Both the position numbers and the translations under genes were made by a program. Shown piece after piece: positions 9,372 to 19,139 of a stretch of 64,000 bases of DNA (position 1 is its first letter; every line of letters begins with the position of its first letter). A model generated the notes under the pieces. The model ran no database searches. It worked only from the letters and a program-made list of their open reading frames with translations, and had not been told where the DNA came from. The DNA is taken from assembly GCA_958450865.1 (NCBI GenBank), contig CAUDNY010000001.1, forward strand, positions 186,001-250,000, given 5' to 3'. This stretch comes from an uncultured Collinsella sp. (GTDB taxonomy: Bacteria > Actinomycetota > Coriobacteriia > Coriobacteriales > Coriobacteriaceae).

Positions 9372-10739
9372 TTAGCGGGGCACGTAGCGGCCGGGCTGGG
9401 CTCCGGTGGGCTCGCCGTCGCGTGCCGCCAGCACGCCGTTCACAAACACGGCCTTGGCGCGGCCATGTGCCTCAAAGCCCTCGAGCGGCGTGTAGTCCAC
9501 GGCCTGATGCTGCGTCGCGGCGCTGATCGTCCAACGCGCGCACGGATCCCACACGCACACGTCGGCATCGGCGCCCTCGGCAAGACAGCCCTTGCGCGGA
9601 TACATGCCAAAAACGCGCGCCGGATTCTCGCTCATCAAGCGGCACAGATCCTCGGGACCCAGCTGTCCCTCAAAGCTCGTGGCAATCGCAACGGGACGAT
9701 GCTCCACGCCGGGCCCGCCGTTGGGAATCGCGCGGAAATCATCGCGTCCTCGGTCCTTTTGCCCGTGCAGGTTAAAGCTGCAATGATCGGTCGCAATAGT
9801 ATCGATCTCGCCAGCCACAAGCGCCTCGCGCAGCGCGGCACGGTCACCGGCATGGCGCAGCGGCGGGCTCATCACGTACTTGGCGCCCGCAAAGCCGTCC
9901 TCGCCCTGCTCCAGATAGCAGGTGTCGTCGAGCATCAGATACTGGGGGCATGTCTCGACATAGATGTTCTTCTGCCCGCGCGCTTTGGCAGCGCGAATGG
10001 CCTCGAGCCCCAGCTTGGTCGAAAGGTGCACCACGTTGACCGGAGCGTCCCCGGCCAAGTGCGCCAGATACAGCAGGCGGCTCACGGCCTCGGCCTCACA
10101 CACGTCCGGACGGCTGAGCGCATGGCCCTCGGGCCCGTGGATACCCTGCTCAAACACGCGCTTCTGCAGCGCGTTGACCAACGTGCCGTTCTCGCAATGC
10201 ACGCACAGGATACCGCCCACGCGCTTGAGCTCCTCCAGCACCTCGAGCGTCTCGGCATCGTCCAGGCGCAGATGGTCGTAGGCAAAGTAGGTCTTAAACG
10301 ACGACACGCCCGCCTCGCGCATGGCCGAAAGATCGGCGCGGTTGCGCTCATTCCACTCGGCAAGCGCCATATGGAAGGCATAGTTGGCGGTGCAGGTGCC
10401 GTCGGCGCGATGATGCCACTCGACCAAGGCATCGGGCATGGTCACGCCGCGATCGGCCGTCGCGTAGTCCACAATGGTCGTCGTGCCGCCGCAGGCAGCC
10501 GCGCGCGTGCCGGTCTCAAAGCTATCGGCTGTCCAATCCATGCCGGTCCAGCACTGCATGTGCGTGTGGCCGTCGATAAAGCCGGGAAACACCCAACAGT
10601 CGGTGGCGTCCTCGACGGTATCGCCCTCGCCCGGCTCGATTGCCGCGGCAATCCGCACAATCTTGTCGCCCTCCATGGCAAGATCGGCGCGGCGAAGCCC
10701 CTGGGGCGTCACGAGTGCGCCGTTTTTGATGATGATCAT
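9372..10739 (-). CDS. hyuA: Dihydropyrimidinase/hydantoinase-family cyclic amidohydrolase
   Basis: The 455-residue protein is a metal-dependent amidohydrolase. It shows FIDGHTHMQ, the segment SSFKTYFAYD carrying the lysine carboxylated in this family, VHCENGTL, and IATDHCSF near the C-terminus. These enzymes open cyclic ureides. Next to ygeW, ygeY and dpaL it most likely opens a ring intermediate of purine breakdown. AAGGAG lies five bases before the ATG. It is co-transcribed with mocA. Confidence 0.86.
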   Translation of the reverse strand: MIIIKNGALVTPQGLRRADLAMEGDKIVRIAAAIEPGEGDTVEDATDCWVFPGFIDGHTHMQCWTGMDWTADSFETGTRAAACGGTTTIVDYATADRGVTMPDALVEWHHRADGTCTANYAFHMALAEWNERNRADLSAMREAGVSSFKTYFAYDHLRLDDAETLEVLEELKRVGGILCVHCENGTLVNALQKRVFEQGIHGPEGHALSRPDVCEAEAVSRLLYLAHLAGDAPVNVVHLSTKLGLEAIRAAKARGQKNIYVETCPQYLMLDDTCYLEQGEDGFAGAKYVMSPPLRHAGDRAALREALVAGEIDTIATDHCSFNLHGQKDRGRDDFRAIPNGGPGVEHRPVAIATSFEGQLGPEDLCRLMSENPARVFGMYPRKGCLAEGADADVCVWDPCARWTISAATQHQAVDYTPLEGFEAHGRAKAVFVNGVLAARDGEPTGAQPGRYVPR

Positions 10740-10748
10740 AATTGCTCC

Positions 10749-11363
10749 TTATTGATTGATGCAGTTGGCCACGCGATCAAAATACGAGCAGGCGGCGATA
10801 TGCTCCGTTATGCGTCGCTGTCCCTTGACGGTATCGACGTCCCACAGCTCGTAGGCACGCGCCTCGACCAGCACCACGTCGGTACGGTCCTTGAGGATCG
10901 AACCGCCGCCGTCCTTACCCCCAAGACACATAAGTGCATCGAACAGTTCCGCCGGAAAGAGCACCGGGCTCGAAGGCTCACCGTTGCACGCAAGACGCAC
11001 CGGATGCTTGCGGCCACGCTCGTCAAATGCACGAACCATAGCCTCAAAAGAATCTGAACTCACGAGCGGCTGGTCGCCCGGCAAAAAGAGGCAACCTTTC
11101 CAGTTGCGTTCGACTCCCCACGAAAGGCCCGCACGGACGCTTTCGCTGCGCAGCTCGCCATCGTGCAGCACGCACGGGCAATGCTTGTCATCACAAATCT
11201 GAGCGACCTCGGGCCAACGCGTCGAAACCACAACGTCAAAGCCCCGGGGAACCGAATCAATGGTCCGGGCAATCAGCGGCTCGCCATAGATATCGGCGAG
11301 CATCTTGTTAGAGCCAAATCGCTTGCCCTCGCCCGAAGCCATAATGACGCAACCAAGTTTCAT
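10749..11363 (-). CDS. mocA: Molybdenum cofactor nucleotidyltransferase, MocA-like
   Basis: This 204-residue protein has the nucleotidyltransferase start MKLGCVIMASGEGKRFGSNK and the metal-binding LPGDQPLV. MocA attaches CMP to molybdopterin for xanthine dehydrogenase-family enzymes. I start at the ATG at 11363, preceded by GGGAGG, rather than 17 codons upstream. It is nine bases ahead of hyuA and begins a new operon after the ygeW terminator. The nucleotide specificity (CTP) is inferred from the neighbours. Confidence 0.84.
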   Translation of the reverse strand: MKLGCVIMASGEGKRFGSNKMLADIYGEPLIARTIDSVPRGFDVVVSTRWPEVAQICDDKHCPCVLHDGELRSESVRAGLSWGVERNWKGCLFLPGDQPLVSSDSFEAMVRAFDERGRKHPVRLACNGEPSSPVLFPAELFDALMCLGGKDGGGSILKDRTDVVLVEARAYELWDVDTVKGQRRITEHIAACSYFDRVANCINQ

Positions 11364-11451
11364 GGCGATACCTCCCCTGAAACCATCGTACCCATAACTC
11401 GCGTCGCGGGGCATCTACATCGAAAGCGCTTATCCCGCACGCCCACGATGC

Positions 11452-11490
11452 AAAAAGGGGCACCCCGCCGGTTGGCAGAGCGCCCCCTTT
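11452..11490 (-). terminator. Intrinsic terminator after ygeW
   Basis: Reading the minus strand, an AAGGGGGC arm pairs with GCCCCTTTTT across a GC-rich loop and ends in a T-run. It lies 24 bases past the ygeW stop and closes the dpaL-ygeY-ygeW unit. Confidence 0.75.
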
Positions 11491-11513
11491 ACATGGCTTA
11501 CCTCAACCCAGCT

Positions 11514-12716
11514 TTAGGCCTGGAACCAACGGGCGGTGTTGCGCTCGTCGAGGGCCTTGAGGGTAGCGGCGGGATCGGCAACCTTCTGCAGGAACATCAT
11601 GGCTGCGATGGCGTACGGCTTGTAGCTGGCCTCCTTGTACATGCCCACGCGGTGCATGTCGAAGACGTCGGCGTTGACCTCGCCGTGCTCGCAAGAGACA
11701 CCGGAGATGTCGGCGGGCAGCGGATGCATAAAGATGGTGTCCTGGCCGTTGGCGGTCTTCTCCATGAGCTCGGTCGTGGAGCACCAATCCTGATGCGTAG
11801 CGTTCTGAGCGAGCAGCTCCTTCTCGAGCGCGGCGATGCCGGCGTCGTCGCCCTCGGCGTACAGGTTGGTGCGCTTCTCCATGGCGGCAAACGGAGCCCA
11901 GCTCTTCGGGATCACGATGTCGGCGCCCTCGAAGGCCTCGGCCATGGTGTTGACCTGCTTAAAGGTGGTGCCGGACTCGGCGGCATAACCCTTGGCGCGC
12001 TCGACGACCTCGGGCATGAGGTCGTAGCCCTCGGGGTGGGCCAAGGTGACGTCCATGCCAAAACGGGGCAGCAGGCTGATCAGCGACTGCGGGCAGGACA
12101 GCGGCTTGCCGTAAGAGGGCGAGTAGGCCCAGGTGACGGCAACCTTTTTGCCCTTGAGGTTCTCAAGACCGCCAAACTCGTTGATGAGGTAGAGCATGTC
12201 GGCAGAGGACTGCGTGGGGTGATCGGAGTCGGACTGCAGGGAGATGAGCGTGGGACGGTGATCCAGAACGCCGTCCTCGTAGGCCTGCTGCACGGACTCG
12301 GAGACCTCGGCCATGTAGGCGTCGCCCTTGCCGATGTACATGTCGTCGCGGATGCCGATGACGTCGGCCATGAAGGAGATCATGGTAGCGGTCTCGCGGA
12401 CGGTCTCGCCGTGAGCGATCTGGGACTTCTTCTCGTCCAGGTCCTGCAGCTCAAGACCGAGCAGGTTGGCTGCCTTAGAGAAGGAGAAGCGCGTACGGGT
12501 GGAGTTGTCACGGAACAGGGAGACGGCCAGACCCGAATCGAAGATCTTGGACGAGACGTTGTTCTCGCGCAGCTCGCGCAGGGCGTCGGCGACGATGTAG
12601 AGCGCCTTGAGCTCATCGGTGGTCTTATCCCAGGTGTGCAGGAAGTCGCTGCCGTACATGCCCTTAAAATCGAGGCCGTTCAGCTGCTCGACGAGCTCGG
12701 TAAACTTGGCGTCCAT
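11514..12716 (-). CDS. ygeW: YgeW-family knotted carbamoyltransferase
   Basis: The 400-residue protein has the carbamoyl-phosphate site NSTRTR (residues 71-76) and a C-terminal MHPLPADISG, as in aspartate/ornithine carbamoyltransferases. Overall it matches YgeW, whose substrate in the purine pathway is probably a ureido derivative of 2,3-diaminopropionate. I start at the ATG at 12716, behind AAAGGA, and discard 62 upstream codons. It is the last gene of the dpaL-ygeY-ygeW unit. Confidence 0.88.
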   Translation of the reverse strand: MDAKFTELVEQLNGLDFKGMYGSDFLHTWDKTTDELKALYIVADALRELRENNVSSKIFDSGLAVSLFRDNSTRTRFSFSKAANLLGLELQDLDEKKSQIAHGETVRETATMISFMADVIGIRDDMYIGKGDAYMAEVSESVQQAYEDGVLDHRPTLISLQSDSDHPTQSSADMLYLINEFGGLENLKGKKVAVTWAYSPSYGKPLSCPQSLISLLPRFGMDVTLAHPEGYDLMPEVVERAKGYAAESGTTFKQVNTMAEAFEGADIVIPKSWAPFAAMEKRTNLYAEGDDAGIAALEKELLAQNATHQDWCSTTELMEKTANGQDTIFMHPLPADISGVSCEHGEVNADVFDMHRVGMYKEASYKPYAIAAMMFLQKVADPAATLKALDERNTARWFQA

Positions 12717-12917
12717 GTAAATATCCTTTCCAAAGATGAAACGATTGCAATGAGTAGATGTGCTCCGGCATGCGCGTGTGGCTAGAACATGCAGAGCACT
12801 ATGACGAGGACCCGCCACCGTTGAGGAAGCATGGGAGATAACGACCGCGGGCCCCGAGTCAACAGGAGGTGCCGGGGGCATAAACTGTCCCCGGCTCAAC
12901 AAAATCGAGGAATGGGA

Positions 12918-14303
12918 CTAGTCGATCTTGTTGTTGGTCAGACCGGCGCGGAAGACGGTGGCGTCGCCATCGGCCTGGCTCGGATCGTAGAGGTTCAGGG
13001 CAGCCACATACATGGCGGCAGCGGTGACCAGGTCGTCCTTGTAGGTGACCTCGTTGGGAGCGTGAGCCTGAGACTCGGCACCCGGGCCAAAGCCGACGCA
13101 GGGGATGCCATAGCGGCCCTGGATGGAAACGCAGTTCGTGGAGAAGGTCCACTTGTCGCACAGCGGACGACCGGTGCGCTTGTCCATGCTGGGCTCGCAG
13201 CCGATGCGCTCGTCACCGAACATGGCCTTGTGGGCGTCGACGAGGGCCTTGACGTGCGGAGCGGTCTCCTTGTTGATCCACGTGGGGAAGTAAGCCTCGG
13301 TCTCGTAGACCTCGCCGGTCCAGGACGGACGGTCGTACATGTACATGGAGACCTTCACGTCGTCGCCGTACTTCTTGGCGGCCGGCAGGTTGCGGATCTC
13401 GTCCAGGCAGGACTCCCAGGTCTCGCCGGCGGTCATGCGACGGTCGATGGAGATGGCGCAGGAGTCAGCGACAGCGCAGCGGCTGGGGCTGGTGTAGAAG
13501 ATCTGGCTGACGGTGCAGGTGCCGCGGCCCAGGAAGCGGGCATCCTCGAAGTGCTCGGGGTTGTACTTGGGGTCGAGCATCTTGACGAGGCCCTTGATGT
13601 CGGTCGACTCGTCGCAGCCGTTGTTGTTGAGGGCGCGGACGTCGGCGATGATGTCGGCCATCTTGTAAATGGCGTTGTCGCCGCGGTCGGGAGCGGAGCC
13701 GTGGCAGGAGGTGCCGTGAACGTCGACGCGGATCTCCATGCGGCCGCGGTGACCGCGATAGATGCCGCCGTCGGTGGGCTCGGTGGAAATGACGAACTCG
13801 GGCTTAATGCCGTCCTTGTTGTAGATGTACTGCCAGCACATGCCGTCGCAGTCCTCTTCCTGGACGGTGCCGACGACCATGATCTTGTAGCCCTCGGGGA
13901 TGAGGCCCATGTCCTTCATCATCTTGGCAGCGTAGGTAGCAGAAGCCATGCCACCCTCCTGGTCGGAGCCGCCGCGGCCGTAGATGATCTCGTCGGTCTC
14001 GTAGCCCTCATAGGGATCGGCGTCCCAGTTCTCGATGTTGCCGATACCGACGGTGTCGATGTGGGAGTCGATGGCGATAATCTTGTCGCCCTCGCCCATA
14101 AAGCCCATGACGTTGCCCAGGCCGTCGACCTTGACCTCGTCATAGCCAAGGCTCTCCATCTCGGCCTTGATGCAGGCAACAACCTCACCCTCCTCGCAAG
14201 ACTCAGAGGGGTGAGAGATCATGGCGCGCAGGAAGCGAGTCATATCAGCACGATGAGACTCAGCAGCAGCCTTGATAGCGTCGAAATCGAGTTCTTTAGC
14301 CAT
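12918..14303 (-). CDS. ygeY: YgeY-family M20 metallopeptidase, selenium metabolism-linked
   Basis: This 461-residue M20 hydrolase shows [24 protein letters not shown] and [10 protein letters not shown], which carry the two-metal site of the family. YgeY homologues travel with ygeW, dpaL and ssnA in anaerobic purine-degrading bacteria and probably hydrolyse a pathway amide. It sits between dpaL and ygeW; about 200 bases before ygeW contain only a small GC-rich palindrome near 12871-12895. Confidence 0.88.
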   Translation of the reverse strand: MAKELDFDAIKAAAESHRADMTRFLRAMISHPSESCEEGEVVACIKAEMESLGYDEVKVDGLGNVMGFMGEGDKIIAIDSHIDTVGIGNIENWDADPYEGYETDEIIYGRGGSDQEGGMASATYAAKMMKDMGLIPEGYKIMVVGTVQEEDCDGMCWQYIYNKDGIKPEFVISTEPTDGGIYRGHRGRMEIRVDVHGTSCHGSAPDRGDNAIYKMADIIADVRALNNNGCDESTDIKGLVKMLDPKYNPEHFEDARFLGRGTCTVSQIFYTSPSRCAVADSCAISIDRRMTAGETWESCLDEIRNLPAAKKYGDDVKVSMYMYDRPSWTGEVYETEAYFPTWINKETAPHVKALVDAHKAMFGDERIGCEPSMDKRTGRPLCDKWTFSTNCVSIQGRYGIPCVGFGPGAESQAHAPNEVTYKDDLVTAAAMYVAALNLYDPSQADGDATVFRAGLTNNKID

Positions 14304-14375
14304 TGTTCATAACCTTTCAAACGAAGGAATCTACCTGTGAGGTGGCGGAGCGATACCTATTTACTCCGCCCAGTA

Positions 14376-15590
14376 TTAGCAAGTGGGGTATTCGCCTTCC
14401 CAGACGATGCGGCGATACTGGTCGGGGTCCGTGTCACCTTCCGTGGAGAAGCAGAGCACGGAGCTCGTCTTGTCCAGGCCGATGAGCTCCTTGAGCTCGG
14501 CGTACTCGGGATCGAGCATGAGGGTCTCGACCAGGCCGGTGGTCACCGCGCCGGACTCGCCGGAGATGACGCGCGGGTCGCCCTTCTCGGGAGCACCCAG
14601 GGTGCGCATGCCGCGAGCGGTGACCCAGTCGGGGCAGGACACGAAGACAGTGGTGTGGTTGCGCAGGATATCCCAGCCCAGAATGTTGGGCTCGCCGCAG
14701 CACAGGCCGGCCATGATGGAGGGCATGTCACCGTCCACGATGCGCGGATCGCCGTCGCCGGCGGCAGCGCCCTTGTACAGGCAGGCGGCAGGCGCGCACT
14801 CGACCACGACGAAGGTGGGCGGGTTATCGGGATACAGGTTGGTGAAGTAGCCCACCACGGCGCCGGCGAGCGAACCCACGCCAGCCTGGACAAACACGTG
14901 CGTCGGGCGGTTGATGGCCATCTCGCGCAGCTGCTCGGCAGCCTCGGAAGCCATGGTGCCGTAGCCCTCCATGATCCAGGACGGGATCTTCTCGTAGCCC
15001 TCCCAGGCGGTGTCCTGAACGATGACGCCGCGCTCGCAGGCATCGGCCTCGGCGGCGGCCATGCGCACGCACTCGTCGTAGTTGACCTCTTCGATGGTCA
15101 CCGTGGCGCCCTCGGCGGCGATGTTATCGAAGCGGGGCTTGGTGGAACCCTTGGGCATGTGCACGACGGCCTTCTGGCCCAGCTTGTTGGCAGCCCACGC
15201 CACGCCGCGGCCATGGTTGCCATCGGTAGCGGTAAAGAAGGTGGCCTGGCCAAAGTCCTTGGCAAGCTGATCGGAGGTCAGGTAATCGAAGGTGCAGTCG
15301 GCAACGTCCTTGCCGGTCTCGTCGGCAATGTAGTTGGCCATGGCAAACGAGCCGCCCAGGACCTTAAAAGCGTTGAGGCCAAAGCGATAGCTCTCGTCCT
15401 TAACGCACAGGTTGGACAGGCCCAGGCGCGCGGCCTGGCCGTCCAGGCGGGCAAGCGGAGTGACGGTGTACTGGGGGAACGACTGGTGGAAGGCGCGGGC
15501 CTTCTTCACGTGGTCGAGACTCATGATTCCCAAGTGCTTGTCATCGCTCTTGGGCATCGTGTTGCCCGCCCACTGGATCTTATCGGCCAT
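14376..15590 (-). CDS. dpaL: Diaminopropionate ammonia-lyase
   Basis: The 404-residue PLP enzyme converts 2,3-diaminopropionate to pyruvate and ammonia. The PLP lysine is K76 in FGLNAFKVLGG, and the phosphate-binding ATDGNHGRGVAWAA segment is clear. In E. coli this gene is ygeX, next to ygeY and ygeW as here. It is the first gene of the unit, reading away from the palindromic operator pair at 15.7 kb. Confidence 0.92.
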   Translation of the reverse strand: MADKIQWAGNTMPKSDDKHLGIMSLDHVKKARAFHQSFPQYTVTPLARLDGQAARLGLSNLCVKDESYRFGLNAFKVLGGSFAMANYIADETGKDVADCTFDYLTSDQLAKDFGQATFFTATDGNHGRGVAWAANKLGQKAVVHMPKGSTKPRFDNIAAEGATVTIEEVNYDECVRMAAAEADACERGVIVQDTAWEGYEKIPSWIMEGYGTMASEAAEQLREMAINRPTHVFVQAGVGSLAGAVVGYFTNLYPDNPPTFVVVECAPAACLYKGAAAGDGDPRIVDGDMPSIMAGLCCGEPNILGWDILRNHTTVFVSCPDWVTARGMRTLGAPEKGDPRVISGESGAVTTGLVETLMLDPEYAELKELIGLDKTSSVLCFSTEGDTDPDQYRRIVWEGEYPTC

Positions 15591-15682
15591 ACGGTGAACT
15601 CCTTAAGTCCTCTCTTGCCGGCCCCCGCATACGCGTTTCAGCCCGATCCCATTCACACGGCTGAACTTTTATGTGGATGCCA

Positions 15683-15748
15683 AACAAAAAGTTTGTTAGT
15701 ACTGTTCTATCACACTTTTTGATTGGTATACCTAACAAATTGTTTGTT
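15683..15748. promoter_or_regulatory. Paired palindromic operators between dpaL and a YheO-type regulator
   Basis: Two 15-base sites of the form AACAAA-N3-TTTGTT lie at 15683-15697 and 15734-15748, 51 bases apart centre to centre. They occupy the divergent region between dpaL and the regulator gene at 15868, where a promoter for each is expected. They are likely binding sites of that regulator and fit autoregulation plus control of dpaL-ygeY-ygeW. Confidence 0.6.
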
Positions 15749-15867
15749 GCCGTAATCGGTACCTTTTCGCCGCCGAACGGTCACATAACGCAGCAACGCT
15801 TTCGTTATTTGCGAACAAGTGTGGTTTATGGCAAAGTGTGCCCAAACTAATTTTTAGGAAGGCACCC

Positions 15868-16521
15868 ATGACCCCCGCACAGATTGAGTTTTACAAGCGC
15901 CTCGCACACGGTCTGGCGCTCCAATTTGGTCCCAACTGCGAAGTCGTCGTCCACGATCTGGAGACCGAGGACGTGGACCACTCCATCGTAGTGATCGAAA
16001 ACGGCCACGTCAGCGGGCGCAAACTGGGTGACGGCCCCAGCCATATCGTGTTTGAGTCCATGCACGAGGGCACCACCGACATACACGACCGCGAGCCGTA
16101 CCTCACTAAAACCGCCGACGGCAAGCTGCTCAAGTCCTCGACCATCTTTATCCGCAACGATGAGGGCAAGCCCGTCGGCATTTTGGGCATCAACTTTGAC
16201 ATTACGCTTATGAAGGCTTTTGAGCGTTCGCTCGACGCCTTTACCGGCACCGGCGGCACGGGCTATACCGAGCCCGAGCCCATTACCAAGAACATCGGCG
16301 ACCTGCTCGAGGACCTGCTGCACGAGTGCGAGCAGTTTGTGGGCAAGCCCGCGGCACTCATGACCAAAGACGAGCGCATTCGTGCCATTGGCTACCTCGA
16401 CCGTCGCGGCGCCTTCCTCATTTCCAAGTCGAGCGAGCGCGCCTGCGAGTTCTTTGGCATCTCCAAGTACAGCTTCTATAGCTACCTCAATGAGGCCAAG
16501 GCGGCGACAGGCGACAAGTAG
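15868..16521 (+). CDS. YheO-family transcriptional regulator (PAS_6 plus HTH_22)
   Basis: This 217-residue protein has an N-terminal PAS-like YheO domain (EVVVHDLETED, then FIRNDEGKPVGILGINFDIT) and a C-terminal helix-turn-helix (IRAIGYLDRRGAFLISKSSE, FFGISKYSFYSYL). AGGAAGG precedes the ATG at 15868, so the ten upstream codons are discarded. It is divergent from dpaL and probably senses a purine-pathway metabolite. A second paralogue lies at 46067. Confidence 0.82.
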   Translation: MTPAQIEFYKRLAHGLALQFGPNCEVVVHDLETEDVDHSIVVIENGHVSGRKLGDGPSHIVFESMHEGTTDIHDREPYLTKTADGKLLKSSTIFIRNDEGKPVGILGINFDITLMKAFERSLDAFTGTGGTGYTEPEPITKNIGDLLEDLLHECEQFVGKPAALMTKDERIRAIGYLDRRGAFLISKSSERACEFFGISKYSFYSYLNEAKAATGDK

Positions 16522-16644
16522 GCACTCGCCTGGATTGCCCCTCCCCTTTTGGGCGCGAGTTCTGGAAAGCACGAATCCAAGACCGAGCCGCTTGGGAAGT
16601 TCCATATAATCGATGTCATTAGCATTTCGAAAGGGTGGAACAGA

Positions 16645-17631
16645 ATGGCGTTGAGCAAGGCATCATGCACCGGTCGCGGATTGATTCCGGCAATTGGTGG
16701 ACATGTGCACCGCATGTTCGATGAGGGTGAAGACGACCTGTTTTCGCTGAGCCTTGACGACGTGATGGATGATCGCCCGTGGACCGCCGACGAACTCATG
16801 GGCGGTGGGGCTCGCCCGTCAAGCCCCAATCCCGCACTTGCGCCTAAGCCCGCATCTGCGCCGACTCCTACGCAGCCGCCTGTTTCGACGCCCGCGTCTA
16901 CGCCCGCACCCACTTCGGCGCCCACGCCCACTCCCTGCCCCGCAAGCGACCCGTCCGAGACGGCGGCATTTCTCGCTGCGGCGACGCGGAGCAAATCGGC
17001 CGACAGCACCGTTATGTACAGCGCCCAGCAGTTGCCCGTTCCTGCGGCACGCAAGTCTCCGGTCACAAGGCTCGATGAGCCCGTTGCCCATCAGGTTGCC
17101 TACGATTCCTGGGCTGCAGCCGATCTGGATGAGACCTCTACCGGCATGCCGGCGCTCGACGTTCCAGTTAACCCGCTTTTTGCCGCCAACACGAGCGCCG
17201 CGGACTATGAGGGCGGTGCGGCATATTCCGATTATTCCGATGGCTATGCTGGCACCGATCGCATCGAGACCGAGGATTATGGCAACGCATCGAGCGATTA
17301 TCTCAACGACCCGTACGCTGCCACGCCTGCACCGGAATATGACCCGGAGGCCGCGTCCGCGCCGGCGTATACCAAAAGCACGGGCGAAGAGCGCTTCGCC
17401 GATTATTACGCCGAGGAAAAGGCGCTGCGTTTCTCGGAATTTCCGCAGGCAGTCAAGGTTGCCTTTATCGCCATTGTCATTGCCCTGCTCGGCGTCATTG
17501 CGTTTGAGGGATTCCGGCTGTTCTCCGGCCCCACCCAAGCGGAGTCGGAGACCCAGCAAAAAGAGGACGATAACGAGTATCTGGACATCAACACCCTCAA
17601 GGGCGACCCCAACGACGGGGACGACGAGTAG
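16645..17631 (+). CDS. Proline/alanine-rich single-pass membrane protein of unknown function
   Basis: The 328-residue product is not recognised. After an N-terminal acidic stretch (EGEDDLFSLSLDDVMDD), residues of about 50-90 are almost only Pro, Ala, Thr and Ser. A long disordered, Tyr/Asp-rich middle follows, then one hydrophobic segment (VAFIAIVIALLGVIAFEGF) near the end and an acidic tail. No signal peptide is seen. AAGGGTGG precedes the ATG at 16645, which fixes the start. It may anchor or tether something at the membrane. Confidence 0.7.
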   Translation: MALSKASCTGRGLIPAIGGHVHRMFDEGEDDLFSLSLDDVMDDRPWTADELMGGGARPSSPNPALAPKPASAPTPTQPPVSTPASTPAPTSAPTPTPCPASDPSETAAFLAAATRSKSADSTVMYSAQQLPVPAARKSPVTRLDEPVAHQVAYDSWAAADLDETSTGMPALDVPVNPLFAANTSAADYEGGAAYSDYSDGYAGTDRIETEDYGNASSDYLNDPYAATPAPEYDPEAASAPAYTKSTGEERFADYYAEEKALRFSEFPQAVKVAFIAIVIALLGVIAFEGFRLFSGPTQAESETQQKEDDNEYLDINTLKGDPNDGDDE

Positions 17632-17668
17632 CGAGGGCTAAGGGAGGGTCGGAAGAGTCGGCGGCACG

Positions 17669-18991
17669 TTACGGCTCCAAAAGCCCTGCCATAAAGATGG
17701 GCAGATACAGCACGTCACCATCGCGGTGAAGATTACATTCCGCAAGTACCAGAGCGCGATCGATTCCGTAGCCCTTCGTTGCCAGTGCGTTATCGAGCGC
17801 CGCGTGGGACTTAAAGCTCTTGCCCGATTTGACCTCGATGGCGAGCACTTCCCCATCGAGCGTCTCTTCCACAAAATCGAGCTCACCGACCTTTTTGGAC
17901 GTAAAGTAACGCAATCTAAATCCGTGGGCTTTGAGCTCTTGGGCAACGAAGCCCTCGAATGCCGCCCCCATATTCATGCCAAAGGGGCCTTCTGCCTCCC
18001 CATCAAAAACGCCTTGGGCGACCCTTTTGGAATACGACGACATAAGCATTCCGGTGTCCAAGTAAAACAGCTTAAACAGATTTCGTTGCTCCCCCAATAA
18101 AAGGGGTGCCACGGGCGCCGTTACGTTATACACAGGAAGCGCGACACCCGCCTCCGATAGCCAGAGGAAATGATCTGTCACCTGCGAAAAACGTTTGACA
18201 CCGTTAATCGATGACAGTTTGAATCGCTTGTTTTTGGAACCGGCCTCGCTGGGAATCAGATCATAGATATCGCGAATAACCAAGCGCAGCTCGGGCGGAG
18301 CGTACTTTGCGATGTCATCGCGATACAGGGCGTGAAGATCGCGGTGGATGTTTCGAACCTCGTCGACATTGCGCGTCGCCAAGAAGGAATTGACCGCGTC
18401 GGGCATGCCTCCCACCACCACATACTGATGGAACAGATCGAGCAAGCGGTCATACAGATAGCCGGGAAGCTCCCCCTCATTCTTTAGACAGCCCCTGAGC
18501 ATGTCAAACACGCTGGCACCAACGCCATTTGCCCAGCAAAACTCCTCAAAGTCGAGCGGATACATCTGGACCTGCTCGACATAGCCCACCGGCAGGGAAT
18601 CGATGCCCTCGAGCTCAACGCCAAGGAGCGATCCGGTAAGGATGTATCGAAAGTCGCCGCGCTGGACCAGGTATTTGATAAACGTCACTACGTTGGGGCA
18701 TCGCTGCACCTCGTCGATAACCACAACGGTCTTGTTCGCAACCATCGGCTGCGTTGCAGCAATAGACATGCGCATAAGCAGGTCATCCGCGCTTTTTGCC
18801 GCCAAAAACGAATCGCGCACGGACGCGTCGGCGATAAGGTCGAACGTCACGACATTTTCGAACGATTCGCTTGCAAAGACGTTGACCAAATATGACTTTC
18901 CTACCTGTCGGGCGCCCTTGACCAAAAGAGCCTTGTTAGGCGACGAGGCAAGCCAAGATTCAAACTGTGCTTTCGCTTTTCTCCGTAGCAT
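17669..18991 (-). CDS. AAA_14/DUF4143-type ATP-binding protein
   Basis: This 440-residue protein has a P-loop GARQVGKS (K32), a Walker B VVVIDEVQRCP and a C-terminal DUF4143 region. That region ends in GELDFVEET and IEVKSGK, which resembles a PD-(D/E)xK nuclease core. Members are common in gut bacteria and poorly characterised. AAGGGG lies before the ATG at 18991; a GTG at 19024 is also possible. Four exact-period repeats sit upstream. The gene has no clear operon partner. Confidence 0.8.
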   Translation of the reverse strand: MLRRKAKAQFESWLASSPNKALLVKGARQVGKSYLVNVFASESFENVVTFDLIADASVRDSFLAAKSADDLLMRMSIAATQPMVANKTVVVIDEVQRCPNVVTFIKYLVQRGDFRYILTGSLLGVELEGIDSLPVGYVEQVQMYPLDFEEFCWANGVGASVFDMLRGCLKNEGELPGYLYDRLLDLFHQYVVVGGMPDAVNSFLATRNVDEVRNIHRDLHALYRDDIAKYAPPELRLVIRDIYDLIPSEAGSKNKRFKLSSINGVKRFSQVTDHFLWLSEAGVALPVYNVTAPVAPLLLGEQRNLFKLFYLDTGMLMSSYSKRVAQGVFDGEAEGPFGMNMGAAFEGFVAQELKAHGFRLRYFTSKKVGELDFVEETLDGEVLAIEVKSGKSFKSHAALDNALATKGYGIDRALVLAECNLHRDGDVLYLPIFMAGLLEP

Positions 18992-19030
18992 AAGCGCACC
19001 CCTTATTACATGCTGTTTTAGCACTATGGT

Positions 19031-19139
19031 ACACTTTTCCGTAGTTGTTAGGTGCTCATTTCGACACTTTTTCGATGTTTTAAAGTATGTATTTCGACAC
19101 TTTTCCGTACTTTTATACGGGATATTTCGACACTTTTCC
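19031..19139. repeat. Iteron array: four copies at an exact 33-bp period
   Basis: The core ACACTTTTCC (third base from the end T in one copy), extended in most copies to ATTTCGACACTTTTCC, starts at 19031, 19064, 19097 and 19130. The spacing is exactly 33 bases each time. The array lies immediately upstream of the minus-strand DUF4143 ATPase gene, over its presumed promoter. About three helical turns per unit would put all copies on one DNA face. Confidence 0.85.
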
